Below, one piece after another: positions 8,390-15,985 of a stretch of DNA of 64,000 nucleotides. The stretch covers positions 1,965,975-2,029,974 of the forward strand of contig NZ_KB913037.1 of NCBI RefSeq assembly GCF_000384295.1. Direction: 5' to 3'. Below the pieces are notes generated by a model, which ran no database searches, had not been told where the DNA came from, and worked only from the letters and a program-made list of their open reading frames with translations. Numbering within the stretch: position 1 is the stretch's first letter; every line of letters begins with the position of its first letter. Origin of the DNA: Amycolatopsis balhimycina FH 1894. GTDB taxonomy: Bacteria > Actinomycetota > Actinomycetes > Mycobacteriales > Pseudonocardiaceae. The position numbers and the translations under genes were made by a program.

Positions 8390-8606
8390 AAGACGTTGTG
8401 GGAGAGCTGCTTCTCCACGACGTGGGCGGGGCCTCCGGTCAGGTGGCGAGCTTCGGGTGCGGTGAGGACGGGATACCGGTCGCCGCAGGACGGGCACAGC
8501 CGTGTTTCCCACGTGCCACCGCAATGTTGGCAGTCGCAGCGATACGTCGATTCTCGACGGCCGGTCAAGGTACGCCTCGGGTTTCTCGCGGGCTTCCTGC
8601 AGCAGG
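8390..8606 (-). pseudogene. Zinc-ribbon protein fragment
   Basis: On the minus strand a conserved-looking stretch holds STYRCDCQHCGGTWETRLCP followed by SCGDRYPVL. The paired CxC/CxxC and CPSC cysteines form a zinc-ribbon-like unit. There is no start codon or full domain, and the stretch abuts the truncated P450 head-to-head. It is best read as the remaining C-terminal piece of a lost gene, possibly from a mobile element. The parent family is not recognised. Confidence 0.35.
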
Positions 8607-8607
8607 G

Positions 8608-9180
8608 CAAGTCCACGAAAGGGTCGCTACCGGCGAACTCAGCCGCGAGACAGCAGTGGTGAACGCCATGGGCCTCCTGGTCGCCGGACACGAGACCACG
8701 GCCAACATGATCGCCTTGGGCACCCTGACCCTGCTGCGGCACCCCGGCCAGCTCACCCGCATCCGCGACACCGACGATCCCGCCGTGCTCGCCAACGTGG
8801 TCGAGGAACTGCTGCGCTACCTCACGATCGCCCAGGACGTGGTCATGCGCGTCGCCACCGAAGACCTCACCATCGGCGGACAGCTCATCCGCGCGGGCGA
8901 AGGCCTGATGATGAACCTGCCCGCAGGCAACCGCGACGCGGGCATCTTCGAGCAGCCCGACACCCTCGACATCGACGGCAACTCCCGCAGCCACCTCGCC
9001 TTCGGCTACGGCGTCCACCAATGCATCGGGCAGTCACTCGCGCGCGTGGAACTGCAGATCGCACTGTCCACACTGCTGCGCAGGCTGCCAGGGCTCCGGC
9101 TGGCGGTGCCGATGGAACAGGTGAACTTCCGGCATGACATGACCGTTTACGGCGTCCACGAACTACCGGTCGCCTGGTAG
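8608..9180 (+). pseudogene. Cytochrome P450, C-terminal half only
   Basis: About 190 residues match the second half of a bacterial P450. The I-helix is LLVAGHETTANMIALG, the K-helix ExxR is in VVEELLRY, and the heme loop is FGYGVHQCIGQSLARVE with the Cys ligand. The roughly 210 N-terminal residues (helices A-H) are absent; upstream sequence in the same frame (from 8398) has no P450 similarity. It therefore cannot fold as a normal P450. The intact parent may have been a tailoring oxidase of the neighbouring cluster before a deletion removed its 5' half. Confidence 0.8.
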
Positions 9181-9339
9181 CACCACGAGGAACGCCATCC
9201 CCGCGACCACAACCGGTCACGAGTGATCTTCCGAAGTGATGCGACGCGCCCGTCCTGACGAGTCCCCCTCATGACGGGGCCGTTCGTCGCCTTGACGCGA
9301 ACGACACGAGAACCACCTCAAGTTCGTTGCGCTTGCCGA

Positions 9340-9357
9340 TATCTGATGCGGCAGATA
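9340..9357. promoter_or_regulatory. Operator-like palindrome upstream of the solute-binding gene
   Basis: TATCTGATGCGGCAGATA is an 18-bp inverted repeat (6-bp arms TATCTG/CAGATA) located about 85 bp before the GTG at 9442. It closely matches the sequence at 11211-11228 beside the MarR gene, including the following CTGT. A MarR binding site is the simplest reading. Confidence 0.55.
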
Positions 9358-9441
9358 CTGTCTTGTCAGGTGAAGGCTTGCCGTCGTCGTTCCGGTGGGC
9401 CGACGTTCCCTTCTCTTCCCAGCGCTCAGAAAGGGTTGTCA

Positions 9442-10581
9442 GTGACCAGCCTTCCCAACCGGCGGCGCTTCCTCGCCGCCGGAGCAGGTGCCGCACTCGG
9501 CCTCAGCGCGCTCGGTGCCACCCCCTCCACGGCCGCAGCCGCTCTCGCCGGCTCGTCGCGCGGCTCCGGCCGCGAGGAGACCAGGACCCTCGATGAGCTG
9601 TATCGGGACGCTCTCGCCGAGGGCGGCAAACTCGTGGTCTACGCGGGTGGAGACCTCGCCGACTCGGGGAGCGGCGCGGGCGCGCGAACAGCCTTCCGCC
9701 AGCGGTTCCCGGAGATCGACCTCCGGCTGATCGTGGACTACAGCAAGTACCACGACGTCCGCGTGGACAACCAGCTGGCGACCAACACCTTGGTCCCTGA
9801 CGTCGTGCAGCTGCAGACGTTGCAGGACTTCACCCGGTGGAAGCGCGAGGGTCGGCTGCTGCACTACAAGCCGGCCGGCTTCGGCAAGCTGTACAGCAAG
9901 TTCCGGGATCCGGACGGCGCCTGGATCGCCGGCATGGTCATCGCCTTCAGCTACCTGTACGACGTGGCGGCGGCCGGGGCCAACCCGCCACTGACGCCGC
10001 TGGACCTGGTCGACCCGCGCTGGAAAGGCGCCGTCGCCTCGTCCTACCCGCACGACGACGACGCGGTGCTCTACCTCTACTCCCTCTACACCGAGACCTA
10101 CGGCTGGGACTGGATCGCGCGCCTCGCCGCCCAGAACCCGCAATTCGCCCGCGGCTCCTTCTCACCGAGCACCGCGATCACCAACAAGTCCGCGGTCATC
10201 GGCATCGGCACGGGCGGCAACCCCACCAGCACCGGCCCGGTCCGCATGGGAATGCCCGACGGGCACCCGTTCATGGCGTGGGGCCAGCGGATCGCGATCC
10301 TCAGGAAGGCAGCCAACCCGACCGCGGCCAAGCTGTACCTGAACTGGCAGCTGTCCGCCGAACGCCAGACCTCCAACAGCTGGTCGGTACGCACCGACAT
10401 CGCCCCGCCCGCCGGCCTCAAGCCGATCTGGGAGTACCCGAACGCCAACGTGGACGGTTTCCCCCGGTTCATGGAGGACCGCGCCAAAGTCGAGCAGCTC
10501 AAGCAGACCTACGCCCTGTACTTCGGCGAGGTCAAGGGCGACCCGACACCCGGCTGGCCCGGCCTGCACCCCGGAGCATGA
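9442..10581 (+). CDS. Tat-exported ABC transporter substrate-binding protein
   Basis: A 379-residue extracellular solute-binding protein. The N-terminus carries a twin-arginine signal (NRRRFLAAGAG, hydrophobic core, then an Ala-rich cleavage region near residue 30). The mature part has the Fbp/ThiB-like fold pattern: GGKLVVYAGG, VPDVVQLQTLQDF, LDLVDPRWKGAVAS and ANPTAAKLYLNW. Such proteins deliver ferric ions, thiamine or polyamine-like ligands to ABC permeases. No permease or ATPase gene is adjacent, so it is an orphan. GTG 9442 is chosen from AGAAAGG eight bases upstream. The shared palindromes suggest control by the neighbouring MarR protein. Confidence 0.8.
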   Translation: MTSLPNRRRFLAAGAGAALGLSALGATPSTAAAALAGSSRGSGREETRTLDELYRDALAEGGKLVVYAGGDLADSGSGAGARTAFRQRFPEIDLRLIVDYSKYHDVRVDNQLATNTLVPDVVQLQTLQDFTRWKREGRLLHYKPAGFGKLYSKFRDPDGAWIAGMVIAFSYLYDVAAAGANPPLTPLDLVDPRWKGAVASSYPHDDDAVLYLYSLYTETYGWDWIARLAAQNPQFARGSFSPSTAITNKSAVIGIGTGGNPTSTGPVRMGMPDGHPFMAWGQRIAILRKAANPTAAKLYLNWQLSAERQTSNSWSVRTDIAPPAGLKPIWEYPNANVDGFPRFMEDRAKVEQLKQTYALYFGEVKGDPTPGWPGLHPGA

Positions 10582-10647
10582 CCCTCCGCGACAGCCACTC
10601 TCGCCGTCACCGTCCCCACCCCGCACAACCGGACCCGGCGCCGCCCG

Positions 10648-11172
10648 GTGCATGATCGAGGGATGGATGCCAGAAGTGAGGCCGGGCGGGCCGGGATCTC
10701 GACGGCGAAGGACGCCGCGGACCATGAACTGGTCGTCGCTTTCGGACGGCTGCAGGGGGCGGCCAACCGGTTGGAGTACGTGCTGGGGCGGGCGATCGAG
10801 CAGGAGTGCGGGATCAGCCACCTGATGTTCGAGGTGCTGTTGATCCTCGGCCGGGCCGGCGGCCCTGGGCTGCCGATGGGGGCGATCAGCCGCGAGCAGG
10901 TGCTCACCTCGGGTGGCGTGACCCGCCTGGTCGATCGGATGGCCGCCGCCGGACTGGTGGAGCGGGCTGACGATCCTGACGACCGGCGGGGCCGGTTGGT
11001 GCGCCTGACCACGCTGGGCGAGGAGAAGGCGGTACAGGCGGCACGGGTGCACGTGGCGAACATCGAGCAATACTTCCTCGCGCCCCTACCCGCCTCCCAC
11101 CGCCAACGCTTCATGGACGACCTGCGGATCCTGAGCCACGCGGCACGGGACGCGGTGCCCCGCCTCCGCTGA
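10648..11172 (+). CDS. MarR-family transcriptional regulator
   Basis: A 174-residue winged-helix protein. ISHLMFEVLLILGRAGGPGL leads into the DNA-recognition helix (GGVTRLVDRMAAAGLVER) and the wing DPDDRRGRLVRLT, all typical of MarR. N- and C-terminal helices would form the dimer interface. The GTG at 10648 and an ATG at 10663 are both possible starts. It lies 66 bp after the solute-binding gene. Two similar palindromes, one before that gene and one just after marR, are candidate targets. Ligand unknown; phenolic compounds are common for the family. Confidence 0.88.
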   Translation: MHDRGMDARSEAGRAGISTAKDAADHELVVAFGRLQGAANRLEYVLGRAIEQECGISHLMFEVLLILGRAGGPGLPMGAISREQVLTSGGVTRLVDRMAAAGLVERADDPDDRRGRLVRLTTLGEEKAVQAARVHVANIEQYFLAPLPASHRQRFMDDLRILSHAARDAVPRLR

Positions 11173-11210
11173 CTCGCATGACCCGGACCAGATCGGATCA
11201 AAGCCAGCAA

Positions 11211-11228
11211 TACCTGATGCATCAGATT
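11211..11228. promoter_or_regulatory. Second MarR operator-like palindrome
   Basis: TACCTGATGCATCAGATT contains the perfect 12-bp palindrome CTGATGCATCAG and matches the 9340 site at most positions. It lies 39 bp after the MarR stop and faces decayed sequence, so the gene it once controlled on this side may be lost. Confidence 0.5.
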
Positions 11229-11272
11229 CTGTTGTTTCGCACTCGCGTGTGATCGATCTGTTTCACACTGTA

Positions 11273-11614
11273 CTAAGTGGAGCATAACTGGAGCGCGATG
11301 TAGAGCGGAATGGCACGCAACGGCGCTGAACGGCAGCCAACGGCACTGGTTGTGCCACCGCGGAGTGCGCCTCGGCGATCGCCACCGACGGGTACCAGAA
11401 TGCCGCGTCGCCGCCGATCCGAGGGTGTTCCGCCGCGCAGCCTCGGCCGTACGTCGCGGCACGTGCCGATGAGCAGCGGTACTCGGTGGCCGAGACCGGC
11501 GCGAATCGCGTCGATCGGGCTTTGGTGGAGGAGTTCTCCGTCGACCACGTAACTGACGCTGATGGTTCCGGGGTCGTCTCGCTGCGTCGCCTTGTCGAAT
11601 GTCGCGGCTGCCAT
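11273..11614 (-). pseudogene. Carboxylesterase type B, frameshifted C-terminal fragment
   Basis: The first 55 residues (from 11614) contain VVDGELLHQSPIDAIRAGLG followed by HRVPLLIGTCRD, the conserved block before the catalytic acid of type B carboxylesterases. Near 11450 the frame breaks, and similarity continues in another frame as DAAFWYPSVAIAEAHSAV. The N-terminal half with the nucleophile elbow is missing and the end is eroded. This is a decayed esterase gene that adjoins the oxidoreductase at 11630. Confidence 0.72.
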
Positions 11615-11629
11615 TAGCAGACGTTCGAT

Positions 11630-12610
11630 CTACTGGGGGATGTCGATCAGGACGCGGCCGCGGCCGCCGGCATCGATGCGATCGTGGGCCTGGGCGATGC
11701 CGGCGAGCGGGAAGCGGGCGCCGACATCGACGGTGAGGGCGCCAACGGCGGCCGCGGCGGTGAGGTCGCGGGCGGCCTGGCGTTTGGCCTCGGCGGGGAA
11801 GTCGTCGCTACCGAGCAGGCGCAGGGTGACGTTGTTGAACAGCAGGGTCCAGAACGGGATCTCGGTGCGGTCGGAGCGGGTGGCGTACGCGGCGATGACC
11901 GCGCCGTTCGCGGCGACGGCGTCGTCCAGGTCGGCGTTGTCGGACAGGGCGACCTCGACAATCCGGTCCACGCCGCCGGGTGCGTGGGAGCGGATCGCGG
12001 CGGCCGGGTCGCCCGAGTCGAGGGCGACGGCGTGGGAGACCACCGCAGGATCGATCCGGTCCAGTTCGGTGCCGCGTCGGACAGTGCCGATGACCGTGGC
12101 CCCGCCCCAGCGGGCGAGCTGGGCGGCCAGCGAGCCGACTCCGCCGAGCACGCCGTTGACGAGCACCAGTTTGCCGTCGACGGGGCCGTCGGCGAAGACG
12201 GTGCGGTGTGCAGTGATGCCGGGGATACCCAGGCTCGCGCCGAGGTCGTCGGGCAGGTGGCCGGGCAGCGGGACGGCGAGGTCGCCGGGGACGACGGTGT
12301 ACTGGGCGGCAGTACCGAAGGGGCGGTAGGACTGGGCGCCGTACACCCACACGCGCTGCCCGACGCGGCGCGCGTCGACGCCGTCGCCGACGGAGTCGAT
12401 GATGCCGGCGGCGTCGCTGTGCGGGATCACCCGAGGATAGGGCATGGCCGAGCCGGTCCAGCCGCGCCGCTTCTTGGTGTCGCCGGGGTTGGCGCCGGAG
12501 ACGGTGACGCGGACACGGACCTCACCGGGGCCGGGGGTGGGGTCGGGTACCTCACCGAGCTGGAGCACCTCGGCGGCCGGGCCCTGCTGGTCGTACCAGG
12601 ACGCAAGCAT
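11630..12610 (-). CDS. NADPH:quinone oxidoreductase-like zinc-independent MDR
   Basis: A 326-residue medium-chain dehydrogenase. The GroES-like N-terminus (GEVRVRVTVSGANPGDTKKR, then PRVIPHSDAAGIID) lacks the zinc-ligand cysteine, as in quinone reductases and crotonyl/enoyl reductases. The nucleotide-binding loop is LVNGVLGGVGSLAAQLARW. Such enzymes reduce quinones or alpha,beta-unsaturated carbonyls with NADPH. It is followed on the same strand by nothing intact and preceded by a PadR gene only 2 bases away, so PadR very likely controls it. The start ATG at 12610 lies within the PadR end region. Confidence 0.86.
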   Translation of the reverse strand: MLASWYDQQGPAAEVLQLGEVPDPTPGPGEVRVRVTVSGANPGDTKKRRGWTGSAMPYPRVIPHSDAAGIIDSVGDGVDARRVGQRVWVYGAQSYRPFGTAAQYTVVPGDLAVPLPGHLPDDLGASLGIPGITAHRTVFADGPVDGKLVLVNGVLGGVGSLAAQLARWGGATVIGTVRRGTELDRIDPAVVSHAVALDSGDPAAAIRSHAPGGVDRIVEVALSDNADLDDAVAANGAVIAAYATRSDRTEIPFWTLLFNNVTLRLLGSDDFPAEAKRQAARDLTAAAAVGALTVDVGARFPLAGIAQAHDRIDAGGRGRVLIDIPQ

Positions 12611-12612
12611 GT

Positions 12613-13188
12613 TCAGTCCTTCCGATCACGGGTGTGGGTCTGGGGCCCGGGCTGCTCGTCCGCCCCGCGGACGCCGTCGCCGTCCAGGGCCTCGTGGAGC
12701 CAAGCGCGCTCGGCGCGGCTGATAGTGCGGGCGGTGAGCAACATGCCGCGCCGGTAGGGATCACTGACCTGCTCAGCGCGCAGCGGCGTGTCTCCGTCGT
12801 AGAAGAAGCTGGCGGGGGCCTCCAGGAAGTCCAGGCGGCGTCGCAGCACGGCGTGCTGCTCGGCGCTGTCGGGCAGCAGCGACAGGAACGCCAGGATCGT
12901 GAACCAGCGGGGGAAGTCGGTGATCTCGTGCTCGGCCGGTTCCCGCAGCCTCCGCAGCATGTCCTCGCGTCCTGCCGCGGTCAGGTTCAGCACATACCGC
13001 CCACCGCCCGCCCCGGGGGCAGGGCGCCGTTCGATCAGCCCGGCCTTCGTCAGCCGGTTGATCGCCGGGTAGAGGGTGCCGTCGCTGACCGGACGGCTGT
13101 AGCCGGCCAGGTGCGTGATGCGGCGGCGCAGCTCGTGACCAGGCAGGGGGCCTTCGGCGAGGAAGCCAAGGATCGCGAGTTCGAGCAT
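12613..13188 (-). CDS. PadR-family transcriptional regulator
   Basis: A 191-residue PadR regulator. MLELAILGFLAEGPLPGHEL opens the winged helix, SDGTLYPAINRLTKAGLIER is the recognition helix, and a C-terminal four-helix dimer region (Vir_act_alpha_C) follows. The ATG at 13188 is preferred over an upstream in-frame ATG at 13224 because the family alignment begins with MLEL and the upstream part overlaps a strong inverted repeat. It is cotranscribed with the quinone reductase at 11630. The repeat 16 bp upstream is the likely autoregulatory operator. Confidence 0.88.
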   Translation of the reverse strand: MLELAILGFLAEGPLPGHELRRRITHLAGYSRPVSDGTLYPAINRLTKAGLIERRPAPGAGGGRYVLNLTAAGREDMLRRLREPAEHEITDFPRWFTILAFLSLLPDSAEQHAVLRRRLDFLEAPASFFYDGDTPLRAEQVSDPYRRGMLLTARTISRAERAWLHEALDGDGVRGADEQPGPQTHTRDRKD

Positions 13189-13203
13189 GACCCCAGGATC
13201 ATA

Positions 13204-13235
13204 ACATCGAATCGATGCGTACATCGTTTCGATGT
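13204..13235. promoter_or_regulatory. PadR operator-like inverted repeat
   Basis: ACATCGAATCGATG (13204-13217), a 4-base spacer and CATCGTTTCGATGT (13222-13235) form a 14-4-14 inverted repeat with one mismatch. The outer ACAT/ATGT pattern fits PadR sites. It lies in the divergent region between padR and a truncated gene starting at 13339. Confidence 0.7.
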
Positions 13236-13338
13236 CACGGTGGATGGGGCCCGCTCCCTACTGCCTGCAAGGCGGCCTCAGGCGGACCGGTCGCCCGCGC
13301 CGCCCCCCTCCCCGAGAGCGCGACATAAGGAAAAGACC

Positions 13339-13410
13339 ATGACTGCCCATGCCCCCGCCACGCCGCGAGCAGATGCCATCCGAAGGGTTGCATCGGGGTC
13401 AACTCGATGA
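13339..13410 (+). pseudogene. 5' stub of a gene divergent to padR
   Basis: A good ribosome-binding site (AAGGAAAAG) precedes an ATG that opens a 23-codon frame beginning MTAHAPATPRADAIRR and then stops. The last codons overlap the end of a fragment on the other strand, which marks a recombination or deletion junction near 13380. PadR regulators usually control a divergent transporter or enzyme gene; here only its first codons appear to survive. Confidence 0.45.
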
Positions 13411-13771
13411 TCTGCCGTCCGAGTTGCCAGTCCAGCCGGCCTCTACCAGGCCGCCGACCAGTTCACCGGCGTCTGCGGTCTGCTTCAGCAGCGCGGTGAG
13501 CCAGGTGAAGGGGCGTTCACCGGATTCGGGATAGAGGCCGATCGCGCCGGGCGGCGCCCTCCTGCGCTCCGGCTATCACGGTGGTGGCCCGAGTGAGCTC
13601 GTCGACAGGACCGAGTTCGGCGATCACCGTGGCGGGCTCGGTGTTGGTATCGGCACGCAGGCCGCAGTGCCAGCACGTGAACGTACTGTACTGAGGGCTG
13701 CGCCGCAGTCGGTCCAGATTCTCAGTGCCGATCAAGGCGGCCACCTCTGCGCTGACCTGGATATCGCGCAT
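13399..13771 (-). pseudogene. Conserved hypothetical with CWHCG motif, frameshifted
   Basis: From an ATG at 13771 the product begins MRDIQVSAEVAALIGTENLD and includes TFTCWHCGLRAD, a single CxxC knuckle. Near 13545 a one-base shift is needed to continue into IGLYPESGERPFTWLTALLK and a further 25 residues ending at the stop at 13399. Both halves look like real coding sequence. The family is not recognised. The break falls in a GC-rich run, so a sequencing error is an alternative to true decay. Confidence 0.5.
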
Positions 13772-13859
13772 CAGGGCAGGTCCTCCCGACGACCGGTCGC
13801 GCACCCTCGGCGGGCGCATGCCGTCGACCCCGTGCACCGGGCACTGATGCTGCTACTCG

Positions 13860-14165
13860 GGTCTGGTGGTCGTCCGCCCGGGAAGCAAGGACGGCGCGGT
13901 TGCCCGGCTCGGCACCGTCGGCACTGCCTACCTCGCTTCGCGGCGTCCGAACCAGGGCTGCTCGACACCGTCTTCGCCGTCCCCGGTCAGGTCCGGTTCG
14001 GCGACGGCCATCCCGACGGCACCACGGAAGACAGGACACCGCTGCTGGTGCTCAGCGGAGTCCTCACCGAACTCGTCGCCGCGGGCACCCTCCCGGCCGA
14101 CCGGAGACCGAACGCCGAGTTCACCGTGTGGTCCCTCCTGTCCGGGCCACCACGCCCTGATCTTC
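13860..14165 (+). pseudogene. TetR-family regulator, C-terminal fragment
   Basis: Two frames carry pieces of a TetR ligand domain: VARLGTVGTAYL in one, then RFAASEPGLLDTVFAVPGQV and ADRRPNAEFTVWSLL in another. The RRPxAEFxxW signature is typical of TetR C-terminal domains. The DNA-binding N-terminus is absent and the frame is broken near 13935. It is another relic in this decayed 13.3-14.2 kb strip. Confidence 0.6.
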
Positions 14166-14177
14166 GGGGCGTTTCAC

Positions 14178-15491
14178 TCAGGTTTCCGAAGCACCGTCAC
14201 GGCCGTGCGACGGCACCCTTCCCAAGTCGCGCCATCGGCGCTGGGTCATCGAGCCCAGCACTGCTGCCACGAGGATGGCTCCGGCCACCGGGAAGAAGGG
14301 CGCCGGCCCGAGCCTGTCGACCAGCAGGGCGCCGAACGCGGCCGAAATCGGGAAGATGCCGAACCCGGCCAGCAACAGGAGGCCCATGACGCGACCGAGG
14401 AGGTTCGGCGGAGCCCAGCGCTGCAACGCGGTGATCATGATGATGTTGGCGAGGGCGTTGCACAGGCCGTAACCGAACAGTGCGAGACCCGCCGTGACCG
14501 CGCCGCCCAGGTATGGTGCGAGGCCGATCATGAGCGCCTGCATCAGGCACGCGGCGGAGCAGAGCACAGCAGGCCGGCGAGGCCGGCTCAGCCGGGCTGC
14601 GACCACGGTGCCCAGCAGGGCGCCCGCTCCCAGCGCCGCGAGCAGCGCACCGTAGCCGCCCGCGCCGGTGTGCAGGGGGCCGTGCGCCAGCGCCGGTACG
14701 GCTACCTCGCTGAGCCCACCGGAGCCCAGGGAGCCGGCCAGCGTAATCGCCAGGACCACCAGCAGCGTCGGCTCCCCGAGCAACAGCCGGCGCAACGTCG
14801 GCTTCCCCGCGACGGTGTGCCGGCGAGGCACAGCCGGCGTCGAAGCAGACCGGATGCCGGCCAGCGAGAGTGCCGAGAGCGCGAACGTCACCGCGTCGAC
14901 CGCGAACGCGGCTCCTACGCCGAGCCATGGGACGACGACACTGCCGAGGGCCGGCCCGATCAGCAAGGAGAGCTGGGTGCCGCTGTAGCTGAGCGCGTTT
15001 CCGGCCTGCAGTTCCGTGTCCGGCAACAGCTTCGGCGCGATCACGAACGAACCGGGGAGGAACAGGCCTTCGCCGGCGCCGAGCACCACCGCGACGGGCA
15101 CCAGGAACTCGGCCCGCGCCGGGCCGAGCAGGGCCGCGACGGCGAGCGCCGCCGCAGCGACCGTGCGGACGATGTCCGACACCATCATCACGGTCCACGG
15201 GCGCCATCGGTCACTCGCCAGGCCGCCGAACGCCATCAGCGCGGTACGGGGCAGGCCATAGGCGACCAACGTCGTTCCGAGCAGCAGGGTCCCGCCGGAC
15301 TCGGCCAGCACGTACCACGGCAGCGCGACGGCATAGCAGGCATCGCCGATGTTCGAGGCGAGTTGCCCGGACAACAGGTACCGGAAGCCGCGATGGCGCA
15401 GCGGTGCCAGGCCACGCCGTCGATTTCGACGGCCTGGGCCGGAATGGCGGCTTGAAGCAGGATTCTGCCGCTCGACTCGATGTCGCCACAT
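14178..15491 (-). CDS. MFS transporter (EntS/MFS_3-like exporter)
   Basis: A 437-residue major-facilitator protein with about 12 hydrophobic segments. The first pair reads LLSGQLASNIGDACYAVALP, and the loop FGGLASDRWRPWTVMM is the MFS signature between helices 2 and 3. Relatives export siderophores or macrolide-type products. The ATG at 15491 is chosen because GGAGAAGG lies about 10 bases upstream; the frame extends to 15581 without similarity. It is divergent from the megasynthase operon across a 494-bp region, so it is the natural candidate for exporting that product or giving self-resistance. Confidence 0.85.
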   Translation of the reverse strand: MWRHRVERQNPASSRHSGPGRRNRRRGLAPLRHRGFRYLLSGQLASNIGDACYAVALPWYVLAESGGTLLLGTTLVAYGLPRTALMAFGGLASDRWRPWTVMMVSDIVRTVAAAALAVAALLGPARAEFLVPVAVVLGAGEGLFLPGSFVIAPKLLPDTELQAGNALSYSGTQLSLLIGPALGSVVVPWLGVGAAFAVDAVTFALSALSLAGIRSASTPAVPRRHTVAGKPTLRRLLLGEPTLLVVLAITLAGSLGSGGLSEVAVPALAHGPLHTGAGGYGALLAALGAGALLGTVVAARLSRPRRPAVLCSAACLMQALMIGLAPYLGGAVTAGLALFGYGLCNALANIIMITALQRWAPPNLLGRVMGLLLLAGFGIFPISAAFGALLVDRLGPAPFFPVAGAILVAAVLGSMTQRRWRDLGRVPSHGRDGASET

Positions 15492-15985
15492 CACGTCCGA
15501 CCTTCTCCGGATTCGGCGGGAATACGGCTCGGATGACCCGACCGCGGAGGCGGCAAAGCGCTGAATATGAAGCGCTTTCACGTGCGCGCCGCTCGACGCA
15601 ACAAGACAGTCCTACCACCGACGGGCCACGGTTCGCCATCGGCGATTCGCCGGCCCCGAGCCGGCGTCGATCCGCGAAAACGCCGCCGCCCGGCGGGTTC
15701 CGGCAGCCGATGCGTGGCGAGAACGCCGAATTATTCCATTTTGACAAGACGGGAAATCGACGGTGGACCGGTCCGGTTCGCGTGCCAGACTATCGGCCGC
15801 CGTACGTCCACGCTCTCCGCTTCGGGCGGCCGGGGAGCTTTGGTCAAAGTTTCTTGCCCATATCACTCGGCGGGGTTTCCCCGCGGACCCGGGTCGGGGA
15901 GGCTCGGTCGAGTGCCTGCCACCTTCGACATGGTCGCTGCGCGGCAGAGAATTGCGATCAAAATGTCAAACGGACTGGAGCGCAG
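15492..15985. other. Divergent promoter region of exporter and megasynthase
   Basis: No gene is supported in these 494 bp. It holds the 24-bp symmetrical element at 15555-15578 and an unusually A/T-rich patch around 15720-15760 and 15840-15870 relative to its surroundings, where promoters are likely. The ribosome-binding site for the megasynthase (CTGGAG) is at its right end. Confidence 0.6.
15555..15578. promoter_or_regulatory. Operator-like inverted repeat between exporter and PKS-NRPS
   Basis: AAAGCGCT (15555-15562), an 8-base spacer, and AGCGCTTT (15571-15578) form a perfect inverted repeat. Each arm is itself close to an AAAGCGCTTT half palindrome, as bound by LacI-type proteins. No LacI gene is present, so the binding protein is unknown. 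Confidence 0.5.
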
